DNA of 64,000 nt from an uncultured Eubacteriales bacterium (GCA_910577755.1 CAJTNL010000008.1:30911-94910); one strand, 5' to 3'. Shown: positions 41,467 to 50,681, counted from the first letter of the stretch. A program made the numbers and translations. Notes: generated by a model not told the origin, from the letters alone.

Positions 41467-44079
41467 TTATACCATTATTTTTTCTTTCTTTTCTGTATAA
41501 AAATCGGTAATCACCTTTATAAGCTGAATGACAAAAGTAGGCGCAAAGGCTAACCCAAAAACAGCGCCAACCTGCATACCGTTTAATGGAGTCACATCAA
41601 AAACATCCTGTACCCCCGGAATAAATAGCACAACACATAATAACCCTAACCCGATTACAAAAGCGCCTACCGTGTACAAATTGGTGTGAATACCTAAGCG
41701 CAAAATTGAAGCTTTGGCTCTGGCATTAAATCCATGGAATAAGCGTCCCAAACATAAAACAGAAAACGCCATAGTACTCGCGGCCATTGCACCTGTCTGC
41801 AAACCAATATAGAATGCGCCTACCGTTGCCATAGCCAACAGCACACCTTGATAACCGATATCAATCAAAAAATCTCTGGTCAATATAGATTCCTGACTGC
41901 TGCGCGGCTTTTGACTAAGCAGGTTGCTTCCGGATTTTTCCATACTAATTGCCAATGCCGGTAAGCTATCGGTTAATAAATTGATAAACAATAGGTGAAC
42001 AGGTGTAAACGGAACCGGTAATCCGAAAATAGACGTAAACAATACCACCAAAATCCCTGCCGTGTTACCCGAAAGCAAAAATTGAATGGCATTTTTAATA
42101 TTATGATAAACATTTCTGCCATTGGCTACTGCTTTCACAATAGTAGCAAAATTATCGTCGGTTAAAATCATCGAAGCAGCGTCTTTTGATACCGCTGTAC
42201 CCGTAATACCCATAGCAATTCCAATATCTGCCTTTTTTAATGCAGGTGCATCGTTTACACCGTCACCGGTCATAGCAACGATTTGCCCCCTTTTCTGCCA
42301 AAGGTCTACAATGCGAATCTTATGTTGGGGCGATACCCTTGCATAAACTGATATTTTAGGCAATGCTTTTAAAAGCTGTTCATCAGAGATGTTATCCAAT
42401 TCTGTGCCTATCAGAACGCTGTCTCCCTCCTGATAAATACCAATCTGCTTTGCAATAGCACGAGCTGTCACTTTATGGTCACCTGTAATCATAATTGGCT
42501 GAATACCTGCACGTATACAATCCTGTACTGCTTTTTCCGATTCCTCTCTGGGCGGATCAATCATAGAAATTAGTCCTAAAAAGGTATAGCCGTCTTCATT
42601 GTGTAAATGAATTTCTTGACTATCTTCCTTCTTTTGTGCAAATGCTAAAACTCGCAAACCATTTTCGGACATGTTTTGATTTACCTGCTCAATATGTACT
42701 TTATCCTCTTCGGTTATACTGCGTACTGTCCCGTTATCTAAAATATGGGTTACACGCTCCAACAATACGTCTACCGCACCTTTTGTCAGAATATATAAGG
42801 TATCATCAATGCAGTGCAGCGTACTCATCAATTTACGGTCAGAGTCAAAGGGAATTTCCGCTAAACGCGGATATTCCTCTAGCCTGTTATCATAATCACT
42901 GTAATACTTTCTATAATATTCGGTCAAACAAGTTTCAGTTGGGTCGCCTAAAGCCTTACCATCTGTTACGGTAGTATCGTTACATAAAATAGAAGTTAAA
43001 AACAACCTTTTCTTGCTGCCTTCTCCATAATAAAAATAATCGGTTACCGTCATTTTATTTTGCGTCAGCGTACCTGTTTTATCTGAACAAATGATAGATA
43101 CACATCCTAAGCCTTCCACGGCACGTAAATTTTTTATAATGGCATTTTGTTTTGCCATTCTAGACGTACCGATTGCCAGAGAAATCGTCACAATAGAGGA
43201 AAGCGCCTCTGGAATCGCCGCCACGGCTAAAGCCACAGCAAACATTAAGGAATCCATAACCGCTGTAAACCATTCATTGCCTGGCAACTCATGGTACAGC
43301 GTTAGACCAAACACAATAAAACAAATTGCAATAATAATTAGAGATAGCTTTTTACTGAAACGATTCAGACTAACCTGTAGCGGTGTTTTGCGCTCCTTGG
43401 TATCGTTCATCAGTTTTGCAATTCTACCGATTTCAGTATTCATGCCCGTCCCGGTTACTACCGCCAAGGCACGGCCATATGTCACCATTGAACCAGAAAA
43501 AACCATATTGATCTGATCGCCTAACGCAAGCTCTTCTTTTGCAATCGCATCGCAATTTTTATGCACCGATTCCGATTCGCCTGTTAAAGCGCTTTCGTTT
43601 ACTTGAAGCGAATAATTTTCAATCAATCGCGCGTCTGCAGGAATCATGTCGCCCGCTTCCAACGCAATAATGTCGCCTATTACAATCTCTTTTGCATCAA
43701 TTTCCACACGGTAGTCATTACGTATCACTCTTGCAAGCGGAGAAGACAACGCTTTTAAGCTTTCCAGTGATTTCTCTGCTTTAAAATGCTGTACAGTGCC
43801 TAAAACAGCATTTAACATAATCACAACTAAAATAACAATGGTACTCTCAAAATTACCGGTGGTAAGTGAAATGATTGCCGCGGCAATTAAAATCATCACC
43901 AGTAAATCAAAAAACTGCATAAAAAACACCTGAAATACATTTTTAGATTTTTTCTCCTCTAATTGGTTCAACCCATAAACATCCCGTTGTTTCGTAACCT
44001 GTTCATCAGTGAGACCTTCCTTAGTCGTCCCCAATTTCAAAAGTACTTCTTCAGTGGTTTGTTGAAAAAAATATTTCAT
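41467..44079 (-). CDS. Cation-transporting P-type ATPase (P2A, Ca2+/Mn2+ type)
   Basis: 870 aa. Exports divalent cations at the cost of ATP. In order: N-terminal cation ATPase domain; actuator LTGESESVHK; PEALSSIVTISLAIG (ion-binding helix 4, PEA); the phosphorylation motif CSDKTGTLTQNKMTV; KGAVDVLLER nucleotide site; ITGDHKVTA; and GDGVNDAPALKKADIG. Ten membrane helices, with NLLTDSLPALAIS in helix 6. An AAGGAG site lies before the ATG. The leader carries a yybP-ykoY-type riboswitch with a terminator, so Mn2+ is the likely inducing and perhaps transported ion, in contrast to the usual 'calcium ATPase' name. Confidence 0.93.
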   Translation of the reverse strand: MKYFFQQTTEEVLLKLGTTKEGLTDEQVTKQRDVYGLNQLEEKKSKNVFQVFFMQFFDLLVMILIAAAIISLTTGNFESTIVILVVIMLNAVLGTVQHFKAEKSLESLKALSSPLARVIRNDYRVEIDAKEIVIGDIIALEAGDMIPADARLIENYSLQVNESALTGESESVHKNCDAIAKEELALGDQINMVFSGSMVTYGRALAVVTGTGMNTEIGRIAKLMNDTKERKTPLQVSLNRFSKKLSLIIIAICFIVFGLTLYHELPGNEWFTAVMDSLMFAVALAVAAIPEALSSIVTISLAIGTSRMAKQNAIIKNLRAVEGLGCVSIICSDKTGTLTQNKMTVTDYFYYGEGSKKRLFLTSILCNDTTVTDGKALGDPTETCLTEYYRKYYSDYDNRLEEYPRLAEIPFDSDRKLMSTLHCIDDTLYILTKGAVDVLLERVTHILDNGTVRSITEEDKVHIEQVNQNMSENGLRVLAFAQKKEDSQEIHLHNEDGYTFLGLISMIDPPREESEKAVQDCIRAGIQPIMITGDHKVTARAIAKQIGIYQEGDSVLIGTELDNISDEQLLKALPKISVYARVSPQHKIRIVDLWQKRGQIVAMTGDGVNDAPALKKADIGIAMGITGTAVSKDAASMILTDDNFATIVKAVANGRNVYHNIKNAIQFLLSGNTAGILVVLFTSIFGLPVPFTPVHLLFINLLTDSLPALAISMEKSGSNLLSQKPRSSQESILTRDFLIDIGYQGVLLAMATVGAFYIGLQTGAMAASTMAFSVLCLGRLFHGFNARAKASILRLGIHTNLYTVGAFVIGLGLLCVVLFIPGVQDVFDVTPLNGMQVGAVFGLAFAPTFVIQLIKVITDFYTEKKEKIMV

Positions 44080-44117
44080 ATAGTACGGCTCCTTACTTAA
44101 TTTGCGATACCAGCGTA

Positions 44118-44161
44118 ATAAAAAAGACTTTTATTACGATAAATATCGTAATAAAAGTCTT
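44118..44161 (-). terminator. Riboswitch-controlled terminator in the ATPase leader
   Basis: On the minus strand AAGACTTTTATTACGATA pairs with its complement 2 bases later (arms 44161-44144 and 44141-44124) and is followed by a T run. Its 5' arm shares AAGACTTTT with the closing stem of the upstream aptamer, so the two structures exclude each other. Confidence 0.75.
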
Positions 44162-44242
44162 GCTATTTCAGATACAAGCGAGCTTTTAAAAAGCTGAAAT
44201 GTCGCAGTGCATCACAGATATCTCTGCCAGCTACTCCCTTTT
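44153..44242 (-). promoter_or_regulatory. yybP-ykoY (manganese) riboswitch aptamer
   Basis: On the minus strand the leader begins AAAAGGGAGTAGC and closes about 75 bases later with AGCAAGACTTTT; AAAAG/CTTTT forms the P1 stem. The GGGAGTAGC and GCAAGAC segments and the roughly 90-base size match the yybP-ykoY family, and an internal hairpin GCTTTTTAAAAGC is seen. This family senses Mn2+ and commonly precedes P-type cation ATPases. Metal binding would stabilise P1 and block the overlapping terminator, giving an ON switch. Confidence 0.75.
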
Positions 44243-44251
44243 AGTTAAAAA

Positions 44252-44280
44252 AGTATATCACAAATACATACGTTTGTCAA
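44252..44280 (-). promoter_or_regulatory. Promoter of the riboswitch-ATPase transcript
   Basis: TTGACA (44280-44275) and TATACT (44257-44252) with exactly 17 bases between on the minus strand. Predicted start near 44245, just before the aptamer. Confidence 0.85.
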
Positions 44281-44376
44281 TAATTTACTGTTCTATTCCC
44301 CACATAAAAAATATATAATGATTGCTATGATATATTTCTATAAAAACATAGTATTTTCATGTACGATTCTTATACT

Positions 44377-44410
44377 ATAAATTGCGCTGCAATTTATTTT
44401 ATGCTATAAT
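44377..44410 (+). promoter_or_regulatory. lepA promoter with a palindrome over the -35
   Basis: TTGCGC (44382-44387) and the extended -10 TGCTATAAT (TATAAT 44405-44410) are 17 bases apart. A perfect palindrome ATAAATTGC-GCT-GCAATTTAT (44377-44397) covers the -35, so a repressor site is possible. Confidence 0.5.
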
Positions 44411-44455
44411 ATATCAACCAAAATGAAAATGTGAAAAGAAATTTAGGTGATGAAT

Positions 44456-46267
44456 TTGGCAGTGCCACAGGATAGAATTCGAAACTTTAGCATCATTGCC
44501 CATATTGACCACGGCAAAAGTACTTTGGCTGACCGTATTCTAGAACAAACAAAAGCCGTAGCTTTGCGGGATATGGAAAATCAATTATTAGATAATATGG
44601 ATTTGGAGCGTGAACGCGGAATCACCATTAAAGCTCATGCCGTTACTTTGGTATACAACGCAAAAGATGGTAAGGATTATACATTTAACTTAATTGATAC
44701 CCCCGGCCACGTGGACTTTACCTATGAAGTATCACGCTCACTGGCCGCTTGTGAAGGCGCTATTCTAGTGGTAGATGCTTCGCAGGGGATTGAAGCACAG
44801 ACGCTTGCCAACACCTATATGGCAGTAGACGGCGGTTTGGAAATTGTTCCTGTTATCAATAAAATTGATTTACCCAGCGCCGACCCCGACCGTGTATGCA
44901 GTGAAATTGAAGACGTCATAGGTATACCGGCAGAAGATGCTCCACGTATCTCTGCCAAAACCGGCCTAAACATCGATCAAGTCATGGAGCAGATTGTGAC
45001 GCATATTCCACCCCCGCAGGGTGATACAGGCAAACCGTTACAAGCTTTGATTTTTGATTCCTACTATGATGCCTACAAGGGTGTTATCGTATACGTCAGG
45101 ATTAAAGAGGGACAGGTTCGCTGCGGAGATGTCATACGCATGATGGCAACAGGCGCAACCTTTACGGTAGTGGAATGCGGATATATGCGCGCCGACTGCG
45201 GTACAGAGCCTACTAATATATTATCTGCCGGAGAAGTTGGATATATTGCAGCATCCATTAAATCGGTACAGGATGCGCACGTAGGCGATACGATAACTCT
45301 ACAAAATCAGCCGGCAGCAGAACCTCTGCCCGGCTACCGTACCATTCAGCCCATGGTATTTAGCGGTATTTACCCAGCAGACGGCGCTCATTACTCCGAT
45401 TTACGAGATGCGCTGGAAAAACTGCAGTTAAACGATGCGTCTCTCACCTACGAACCTGAAACATCTGTCGCACTGGGCTTTGGATACCGCTGCGGCTTTT
45501 TAGGACTGCTGCATATGGAAGTCATTCAGGAACGGCTGGAACGAGAACATAACTTGGATATTATTACAACAGCGCCGAGCGTTATTTATCGTATTACAAA
45601 AACCAACGGCGAGGTTCTTATGGTAGATAATCCCACCAACTACCCTGATACCGTATTGATTGACAAAGCCGAAGAACCTATGACCGGAGCTCATATTTAT
45701 ACCCCCAGCGAATATGTGGGCAATATTATGGAGCTTTGTCAGGAACGCCGCGGTGTATTTAAGGATATGAAATATCTTGATACCAACCGTGTTGACATTC
45801 ACTATGAACTTCCACTAAACGAAATCATATACGATTTTTTCGACGCATTAAAATCCCGCACGCGAGGATACGCTTCTTTTGACTACGAAATGATCGGCTA
45901 TGCAAAAAGCGACCTTGTCAAACTGGATATTATGTTAAACGGAGAAATTGTAGATGCTCTTTCATTTATCATCCATAAAGATAAAGCCTATGGACGAGGC
46001 AGAAAAATGGCGGAAAAATTGCAGCAAAAAATACCGCGCCAGCTGTTTGAGGTACCGATTCAAGCATGTATAGGCGGCAAGATAATTGCAAGGGAAACCG
46101 TAAAAGCGGTGCGCAAAGATGTGCTTGCAAAATGTTACGGCGGCGACATTACCCGTAAACGCAAATTGCTGGAAAAACAAAAAGAAGGTAAGAAGCGTAT
46201 GCGTCAGCTGGGCACAGTAGAAGTGCCTCAGGATGCCTTTATGAGTGTTTTGAAGCTGGACGAGTAG
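44456..46267 (+). CDS. lepA: Elongation factor 4 (LepA)
   Basis: 603 aa. Ribosome-associated translational GTPase affecting initiation and ribosome assembly. G motifs: IAHIDHGKSTLADRI (G1), ERERGITIKAHAV (G2), DTPGHVDFTYE (G3), NKIDLPSADP (G4). The C-terminal LepA-specific domain includes GRGRKMAEKLQQKIPRQLF and RKLLEKQKEGKKRMRQLGTV. I chose the TTG at 44456 because AGGTGAT, a good ribosome match, lies 8 bases ahead and gives MAVPQDRIRNFSIIAHIDH; the ATG at 44450 overlaps that site. Confidence 0.96.
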   Translation: MAVPQDRIRNFSIIAHIDHGKSTLADRILEQTKAVALRDMENQLLDNMDLERERGITIKAHAVTLVYNAKDGKDYTFNLIDTPGHVDFTYEVSRSLAACEGAILVVDASQGIEAQTLANTYMAVDGGLEIVPVINKIDLPSADPDRVCSEIEDVIGIPAEDAPRISAKTGLNIDQVMEQIVTHIPPPQGDTGKPLQALIFDSYYDAYKGVIVYVRIKEGQVRCGDVIRMMATGATFTVVECGYMRADCGTEPTNILSAGEVGYIAASIKSVQDAHVGDTITLQNQPAAEPLPGYRTIQPMVFSGIYPADGAHYSDLRDALEKLQLNDASLTYEPETSVALGFGYRCGFLGLLHMEVIQERLEREHNLDIITTAPSVIYRITKTNGEVLMVDNPTNYPDTVLIDKAEEPMTGAHIYTPSEYVGNIMELCQERRGVFKDMKYLDTNRVDIHYELPLNEIIYDFFDALKSRTRGYASFDYEMIGYAKSDLVKLDIMLNGEIVDALSFIIHKDKAYGRGRKMAEKLQQKIPRQLFEVPIQACIGGKIIARETVKAVRKDVLAKCYGGDITRKRKLLEKQKEGKKRMRQLGTVEVPQDAFMSVLKLDE

Positions 46268-46290
46268 TTGATTACGCTTTGACATATAAA

Positions 46291-46343
46291 AAATAAAGAC
46301 AGGAGACTTTCTAATTATGTCAAAAAGTCCCCCGTCTTTATTT
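46291..46343. terminator. Hairpin terminator after lepA
   Basis: AAATAAAGAC..GACTTT pairs with AAAGTC..GTCTTTATTT (arms 46291-46310 and about 46324-46343, small mismatch). It lies between convergent lepA and ychF. Confidence 0.75.
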
Positions 46344-46443
46344 ACAAGTTATTCATTTATTATAAAACAACCAATTAAAGCAATTGTAATAATGTTCTGA
46401 CTATGTATATTTTACAAACCAAGCGCAAATATACATAGTTTTT

Positions 46444-47538
46444 TCATACGTTAAAACGAAATAATATCACATCTCCATCTTTTACCACGTACTCCTTGCC
46501 CTCTGAACGCACAAGTCCTTTTTCTTTTGCCGCCGTCATATTGCCGCATGCAACCAAATCATCATAAGCTACTACCTCGGCACGGATAAATCCCCGCTCA
46601 AAGTCGGTATGAATTTTACCGGCAGCCTGTGGTGCATGCATACCATTTGTAATCGTCCATGCTCTTGTCTCTTGTGGACCTGCCGTTAAATAAGAAATTA
46701 ACCCCAACAGTGAATAGCATTCTTTAATCAACCGGTCTAATCCGGATTCTGTCAAATTCATATCAGATAGAAACAACTCTTTTTCCTCTGTATCCATATT
46801 TGAAATCTCTGCTTCAATTTCCGCACAAATCGGCAGTACGCCGGCATGCTCCTGTTCCGCAATAGCTTTCACCTGCAAAAAACCTTGATTTGCTTCAATA
46901 CCTTTTTTAAAATCAGTTTCACTTAGATTGGCGGCATAAATCACCGGCTTATTGGTTAGCAATGAAACAGAAGACAACAGCAACGCCTCATCTTCAGTGC
47001 AATCTAGACTGCGCACAGATTTTCCCTCATTCAACATTTCTTTAACACGCTGAAAAAAATCATATTCTGCCTGATACTTTTTATCTGCCTTCAGTAGTTT
47101 TTGTGTTTTTTCTATGCGTCTGTCCAAAACCTCCATATCCGATAAAATAAGCTCCATATTAATGGTTTCAATATCTCGGGCAGGTCCAATACTACCCTCC
47201 ACATGAATAATATCGTCACTTTCAAAACAACGCACCACATGTACGATTGCATCTACTTCACGAATATTAGATAAAAATTTATTACCCAAGCCCTCTCCTT
47301 TAGAAGCGCCTTTTACCAAACCTGCAATATCTACAAACTCAATGGCAGCGGGCAAAATTCTCTGAGATTGGTACATTTCTGCAAGCACATTTAATCTTTT
47401 ATCCGGAACTGTCACGACCCCTATATTAGGTTCAATCGTACAAAATGGATAGTTTGCAGATTGTGCTCCGGCATTTGTAATAGCATTAAATAAGGTGCTT
47501 TTTCCTACATTAGGCAAACCGACAATCCCAAGCTTCAT
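46444..47538 (-). CDS. ychF: Redox-regulated ribosome-binding ATPase YchF
   Basis: 364 aa. Obg-family P-loop protein that prefers ATP and is associated with ribosomes and stress responses. GIVGLPNVGKSTLFNAIT (G1), a central DIAGLVKGASKGEGLGN (G3), and the altered G4 NLSE that explains the loss of guanine specificity (AANLSETDF). The C-terminal TGS domain contains GPQETRAWTITNG, FERGFIRAEVVAYDDLV and EYVVKDGDVILFRFNV. Full length. A 'GAAAGAGG' site precedes the ATG. Confidence 0.96.
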   Translation of the reverse strand: MKLGIVGLPNVGKSTLFNAITNAGAQSANYPFCTIEPNIGVVTVPDKRLNVLAEMYQSQRILPAAIEFVDIAGLVKGASKGEGLGNKFLSNIREVDAIVHVVRCFESDDIIHVEGSIGPARDIETINMELILSDMEVLDRRIEKTQKLLKADKKYQAEYDFFQRVKEMLNEGKSVRSLDCTEDEALLLSSVSLLTNKPVIYAANLSETDFKKGIEANQGFLQVKAIAEQEHAGVLPICAEIEAEISNMDTEEKELFLSDMNLTESGLDRLIKECYSLLGLISYLTAGPQETRAWTITNGMHAPQAAGKIHTDFERGFIRAEVVAYDDLVACGNMTAAKEKGLVRSEGKEYVVKDGDVILFRFNV

Positions 47539-47762
47539 CTATTTTCAACCTCTTTCGTTTCAACAGTTTCGTTTCATTATAACGTGTTTATCATGAATAT
47601 GCAAGTATGACGCTTTTCACACATATACAATTCCACAAAATCATTTCTGTACAACGCCATATTTTATAAAAATATATCTTTTAAAATACAGGTAAATGTG
47701 TTATGATGAAACACAACCAGCTATAAAAATTTATATAATAACACCACAGAGGAATAAATACA

Positions 47763-48161
47763 ATGAATCATCCAAAAATAGGAGAAAAAGCAACTCGACA
47801 AATTACGGTTACAAAAGAGCTATTGGCGTCCAGCGTGGGTAGCGGAACGGTCGATGTCTTTGCCACACCAATGGTAGCAGCACTGATGGAAGGCGCCGCA
47901 AGCGACCTTGCCGCACGTTATATAGACAATATCTATACAACGGTAGGCTCAGAAATCTGCGTACAGCACCTATCCCCCACAGCAGAAGGTGTTATCGTAA
48001 CAGCAGAAGCAGAACTAACCAAAGCAGACGGACGCTTTTTTGGATTTAAGCTAACCGCAACGGATAACGCAGGCGTAATTGCAACTGGCACTCATACCCG
48101 CATTAGCGTCAAAAAGGAAAGTTTTGCAAAAAAAGCGTTGGAACGTAAACATCTAGCGTAA
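47763..48161 (+). CDS. Hotdog-fold thioesterase, FlK-like
   Basis: 132 aa. The pattern VGSGTVDVFATPMVAALMEGAA near residues 22-43 places a Thr and Glu where fluoroacetyl-CoA thioesterase FlK has its catalytic Thr and Glu, and the His lies in EICVQHLSPTAEGV. Proteins of this group hydrolyse small acyl-CoA thioesters; fluoroacetate activity is known only for the Streptomyces enzyme and is not implied. GAGGAA lies before the ATG. It is followed 11 bases later by a HAD phosphatase, suggesting an operon, perhaps for metabolite repair. Confidence 0.85.
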   Translation: MNHPKIGEKATRQITVTKELLASSVGSGTVDVFATPMVAALMEGAASDLAARYIDNIYTTVGSEICVQHLSPTAEGVIVTAEAELTKADGRFFGFKLTATDNAGVIATGTHTRISVKKESFAKKALERKHLA

Positions 48162-48172
48162 TAGGAGATATT

Positions 48173-48832
48173 ATGAAACAATCGTTACCATATGAAACTG
48201 TTATTTTCGACTTAGACGGTACCATTGCCCAATCTGCACCAGGGGTGTTTCAATGCGTAACCGCCGCACTACAACGTATGAATAAACCGATTCCCAGTGA
48301 AAAAATACTGCGTAAATTTATCGGGCCACCGTTGTGCCATAGCTTTATTGATTTTTGTGGCATGACTCAAAAGGAAGCCGATATTGGCGTTGCCTATTTC
48401 CGAGATGCTTATATTGGCGGCGGCATTTATAATAACAGCACGTTTCCGCATATCATGGAACTACTCTGCAAGCTAAAAGAACACAACATTCAAATTTGTA
48501 TTGCAACCTCAAAACCAGAACCAATGGCAAAAATCGTATTAGAACACTTAAAAATTACACCTTTGTTAGACCATATAGCCGGCGCCGATTTAGACGAGCG
48601 TCATAGTGATAAAACAGAACTAATTCAAAAAGGACTTACCCATTGCAATACCAAACCGGAACATGCTGTAATGATTGGAGATACCCATTTTGACGCATAC
48701 GGTGCAAAACAGGTAAATACTAATTTCATAGGGGTATTATACGGATACGGTACCCGAGAGGAAATGGAACGGGAAGGCGCAACGCAATTTGCAGAAACCG
48801 TACCAGCATTACAGCGTATGCTGCTTACCTAA
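48173..48832 (+). CDS. HAD phosphatase, phosphoglycolate-phosphatase-like
   Basis: 219 aa. Motif I FDLDGTIAQSAPGV with both Asp, motif II CIATSKPEPMA, motif III Lys in SDKTELIQKGL and motif IV MIGDTHFDAYGAKQV. A four-helix cap follows motif I. The pattern is that of the Gph/PpaX group, which dephosphorylate phosphoglycolate, pyrophosphate or nucleotides; the exact substrate is not readable. AGGAG lies 6 bases before the ATG. It is cotranscribed with the thioesterase. Confidence 0.88.
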   Translation: MKQSLPYETVIFDLDGTIAQSAPGVFQCVTAALQRMNKPIPSEKILRKFIGPPLCHSFIDFCGMTQKEADIGVAYFRDAYIGGGIYNNSTFPHIMELLCKLKEHNIQICIATSKPEPMAKIVLEHLKITPLLDHIAGADLDERHSDKTELIQKGLTHCNTKPEHAVMIGDTHFDAYGAKQVNTNFIGVLYGYGTREEMEREGATQFAETVPALQRMLLT

Positions 48833-48863
48833 ATTTGGTACACTGCGATGAACGTACCAAATT
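48832..48863 (+). terminator. Hairpin at the end of the thioesterase-HAD operon
   Basis: Perfect 10-base stem AATTTGGTAC / GTACCAAATT with a 12-base loop, starting at the stop codon of the HAD gene. The T tail is modest. Confidence 0.5.
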
Positions 48864-49213
48864 GTACCTTTTCTCTGATATTGTATATATTACAGCTTAC
48901 TTTTAATGGACAACATATATAGCCCCCGCCCGCAGTAAATTGCAATTTATATCGGATTGATAGAAAAAAGCATGTCCACAGACCAACCTATCAAAAGATT
49001 TGTTCGTACCATTCTGACCTAAACTTACAATGGAGAACAAAATAACAGTCTATGTTTACAGATATTCCCCTTTCCATAATAGTGTTCAATTGATATGCCC
49101 TTGACAGAGGATATATTCTCAGATTTCACTCTTCAGCGCACATACAAAGATTTAGCTGACGATACTTTGAACCGTTTATATACTTATAAGGCGTCATAAT
49201 CAATTCCTTTTTA
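48864..49213. other. 350-base intergenic stretch, nothing recognised
   Basis: AT-rich DNA between the HAD gene and the convergent sigma-like gene. No convincing small gene, RNA or strong terminator was found. Confidence 0.35.
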
Positions 49214-49525
49214 TTAACGTAAACGCTGAAAAAAATATCGCATAACTTTAAATAAGCGTTGTTTCGCTTTTTTTAAATGCTTATTAACGGCAGAAATACC
49301 GATTCCCATTTCGCAAGCAATTTCTGCCTGCGTTCTGTTTTCAAAATAATAAGCATTTATACAGTATAACTGTCTTTTAGTTAATTCGCCTTCCATTACA
49401 TGTTTCAGCACATCAATCATGCGCCGATATTCCATATCCCTTCTTTCTTGATTCTGATATTGATACTGCTGTACTCCAAGTATGTTTTCCGTCAATACAT
49501 CCAAATGTAATAGACGTTTTCCCAT
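49214..49525 (-). CDS. Sigma-70 region 4-type helix-turn-helix protein
   Basis: 103 aa from the ATG at 49523-49525 with GAGAGGGGAAGG upstream. The C-terminal half is a sigma-region-4-like domain: EGELTKRQLYCINAYYFENR followed by TQAEIACEMGIGISAVNKHLKKAKQRLF, ending in a basic tail. The N-terminal 45 residues are Gln/Tyr-rich and not a sigma region 2, so it is a stand-alone transcriptional activator or sigma-like factor of the type seen in mobile elements and phages. The upstream small gene overlaps its first 113 bases in another frame. Confidence 0.65.
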   Translation of the reverse strand: MGKRLLHLDVLTENILGVQQYQYQNQERRDMEYRRMIDVLKHVMEGELTKRQLYCINAYYFENRTQAEIACEMGIGISAVNKHLKKAKQRLFKVMRYFFQRLR

Positions 49526-49751
49526 GAACCTTCCCCTCTCTTTCCTTTTGTAAGCACCTCTGTACTTGTGCTCGCCGCCGTAAAAACACACCTGTATGCT
49601 TGCATTCTAAATACATTTGATAGCAGGTATAAATCCGCGATTGAAGCATACTTTGCTCTGACTCCGATTGTCTTTTCAGCTCCTTAATATATATTGCTAT
49701 AACATTTGCCTGCTGCAAATACATATCTGCCCATTGCGCATATTCCAACAT
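49413..49751 (-). CDS. Small hypothetical protein overlapping the sigma-like gene
   Basis: 112 aa. ATG with AAGGAGTG 7 bases upstream. The first 85 residues are helical and charged (MLEYAQWADMYLQQANVIAI, then KRQSESEQSMLQSRIYTCYQ and KHTGVFLRRRA). The last 30 residues are encoded within the start of the downstream sigma-like gene in a different frame and look less protein-like. Either the two genes truly overlap by 113 bases, or a frameshift has joined what should be a shorter first gene. A stretch such as MYLECKHTG recalls small phage-type proteins found ahead of sigma-like activators. Confidence 0.5.
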   Translation of the reverse strand: MLEYAQWADMYLQQANVIAIYIKELKRQSESEQSMLQSRIYTCYQMYLECKHTGVFLRRRAQVQRCLQKEREGKVHGKTSITFGCIDGKHTWSTAVSISESRKKGYGISAHD

Positions 49752-50034
49752 ATTTCACACTCCTTAATCAGAACATTTGTTCTATTTCTATCTTATCATA
49801 GAAATTATAGATATACAACGAATAAACCGAACAACATAAAAACATTTGGAAGAGTATCCTATATAAATTTTCAATTAATGGGTAAATTCAAACAAAAACC
49901 CTGTTATTTTTATCGAATATCGGTTATAATAGTTCACATAATATATTGAAATGGATGCTGTAGACTTTTCTGCCATAGAGTCTGCGATGACTTCCATAAT
50001 ATCTAGTTTAATTGGCAGAGAATAGTGAGGAAGC

Positions 50035-50664
50035 ATGAAAATTTTACATAATATTTATCAAGGATTTTCATCGGCGGTCAATCTGGTGGTGGAAAAAAAT
50101 CGTAAAAATAATTTAATTAACTGTATTAAACATGTCATTCGTAATGAAGAAACAAAAGCAAATCAGGCTTATATTGCGCTGGGCAAATATTATTTTAACA
50201 ATCTGCGTAAAGAAGATAATGAAGAAACCGAATTTTACTGTAAATCAATTGACCATGCAAATCACCGTATAGAAAGAGCGCTAACAAAGCTGGATGAATT
50301 AACCATCGATGCGGAAGATTTTTTCTGTGACGAAGACTTTCAATCCGCTTGTGAGGATCTTGGCTTTACTAGCTGCGAAAACGCACAGGAAGCCTCTGGG
50401 TGGGATTATATTAAAACTGTTGACGAAAATATAACTCCTACTAAAGAGGAGCAAATCTCTACCCAAGATACGCTAAAAAGCATTGATTTTCCTTCAGACG
50501 AAGAAATTATACTTAACGCCTGCGATGCACATGGTGGCTGCGGTGAAGATTATAACAAAACTGAAGCTACCGGCACTCCTAACGAAGCCGCCTCCGTTGA
50601 AGATCATCAGATTCCAATTATCAAACAAAATCATATTTATCCATTCGGTACACAAAATCAATGA
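50035..50664 (+). CDS. Hypothetical acidic protein
   Basis: 209 aa, soluble. Residues 1-90 are helical and mixed-charge (VVEKNRKNNLINCIKHVIRN, AYIALGKYYFNNL, HRIERALTKLDEL) and look conserved in composition. Residues 95-209 are acidic and low-complexity (DAEDFFCDEDFQSACEDLGF, Glu/Asp/Thr-rich) and probably disordered. GAGGAAGC lies very close to the ATG (about 4-5 bases), which is short spacing. There is no signal peptide. It stands alone before mnmA with a terminator between them. The family is not recognised. Confidence 0.6.
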   Translation: MKILHNIYQGFSSAVNLVVEKNRKNNLINCIKHVIRNEETKANQAYIALGKYYFNNLRKEDNEETEFYCKSIDHANHRIERALTKLDELTIDAEDFFCDEDFQSACEDLGFTSCENAQEASGWDYIKTVDENITPTKEEQISTQDTLKSIDFPSDEEIILNACDAHGGCGEDYNKTEATGTPNEAASVEDHQIPIIKQNHIYPFGTQNQ

Positions 50665-50681
50665 TAAAGCCATTGCGTAAT

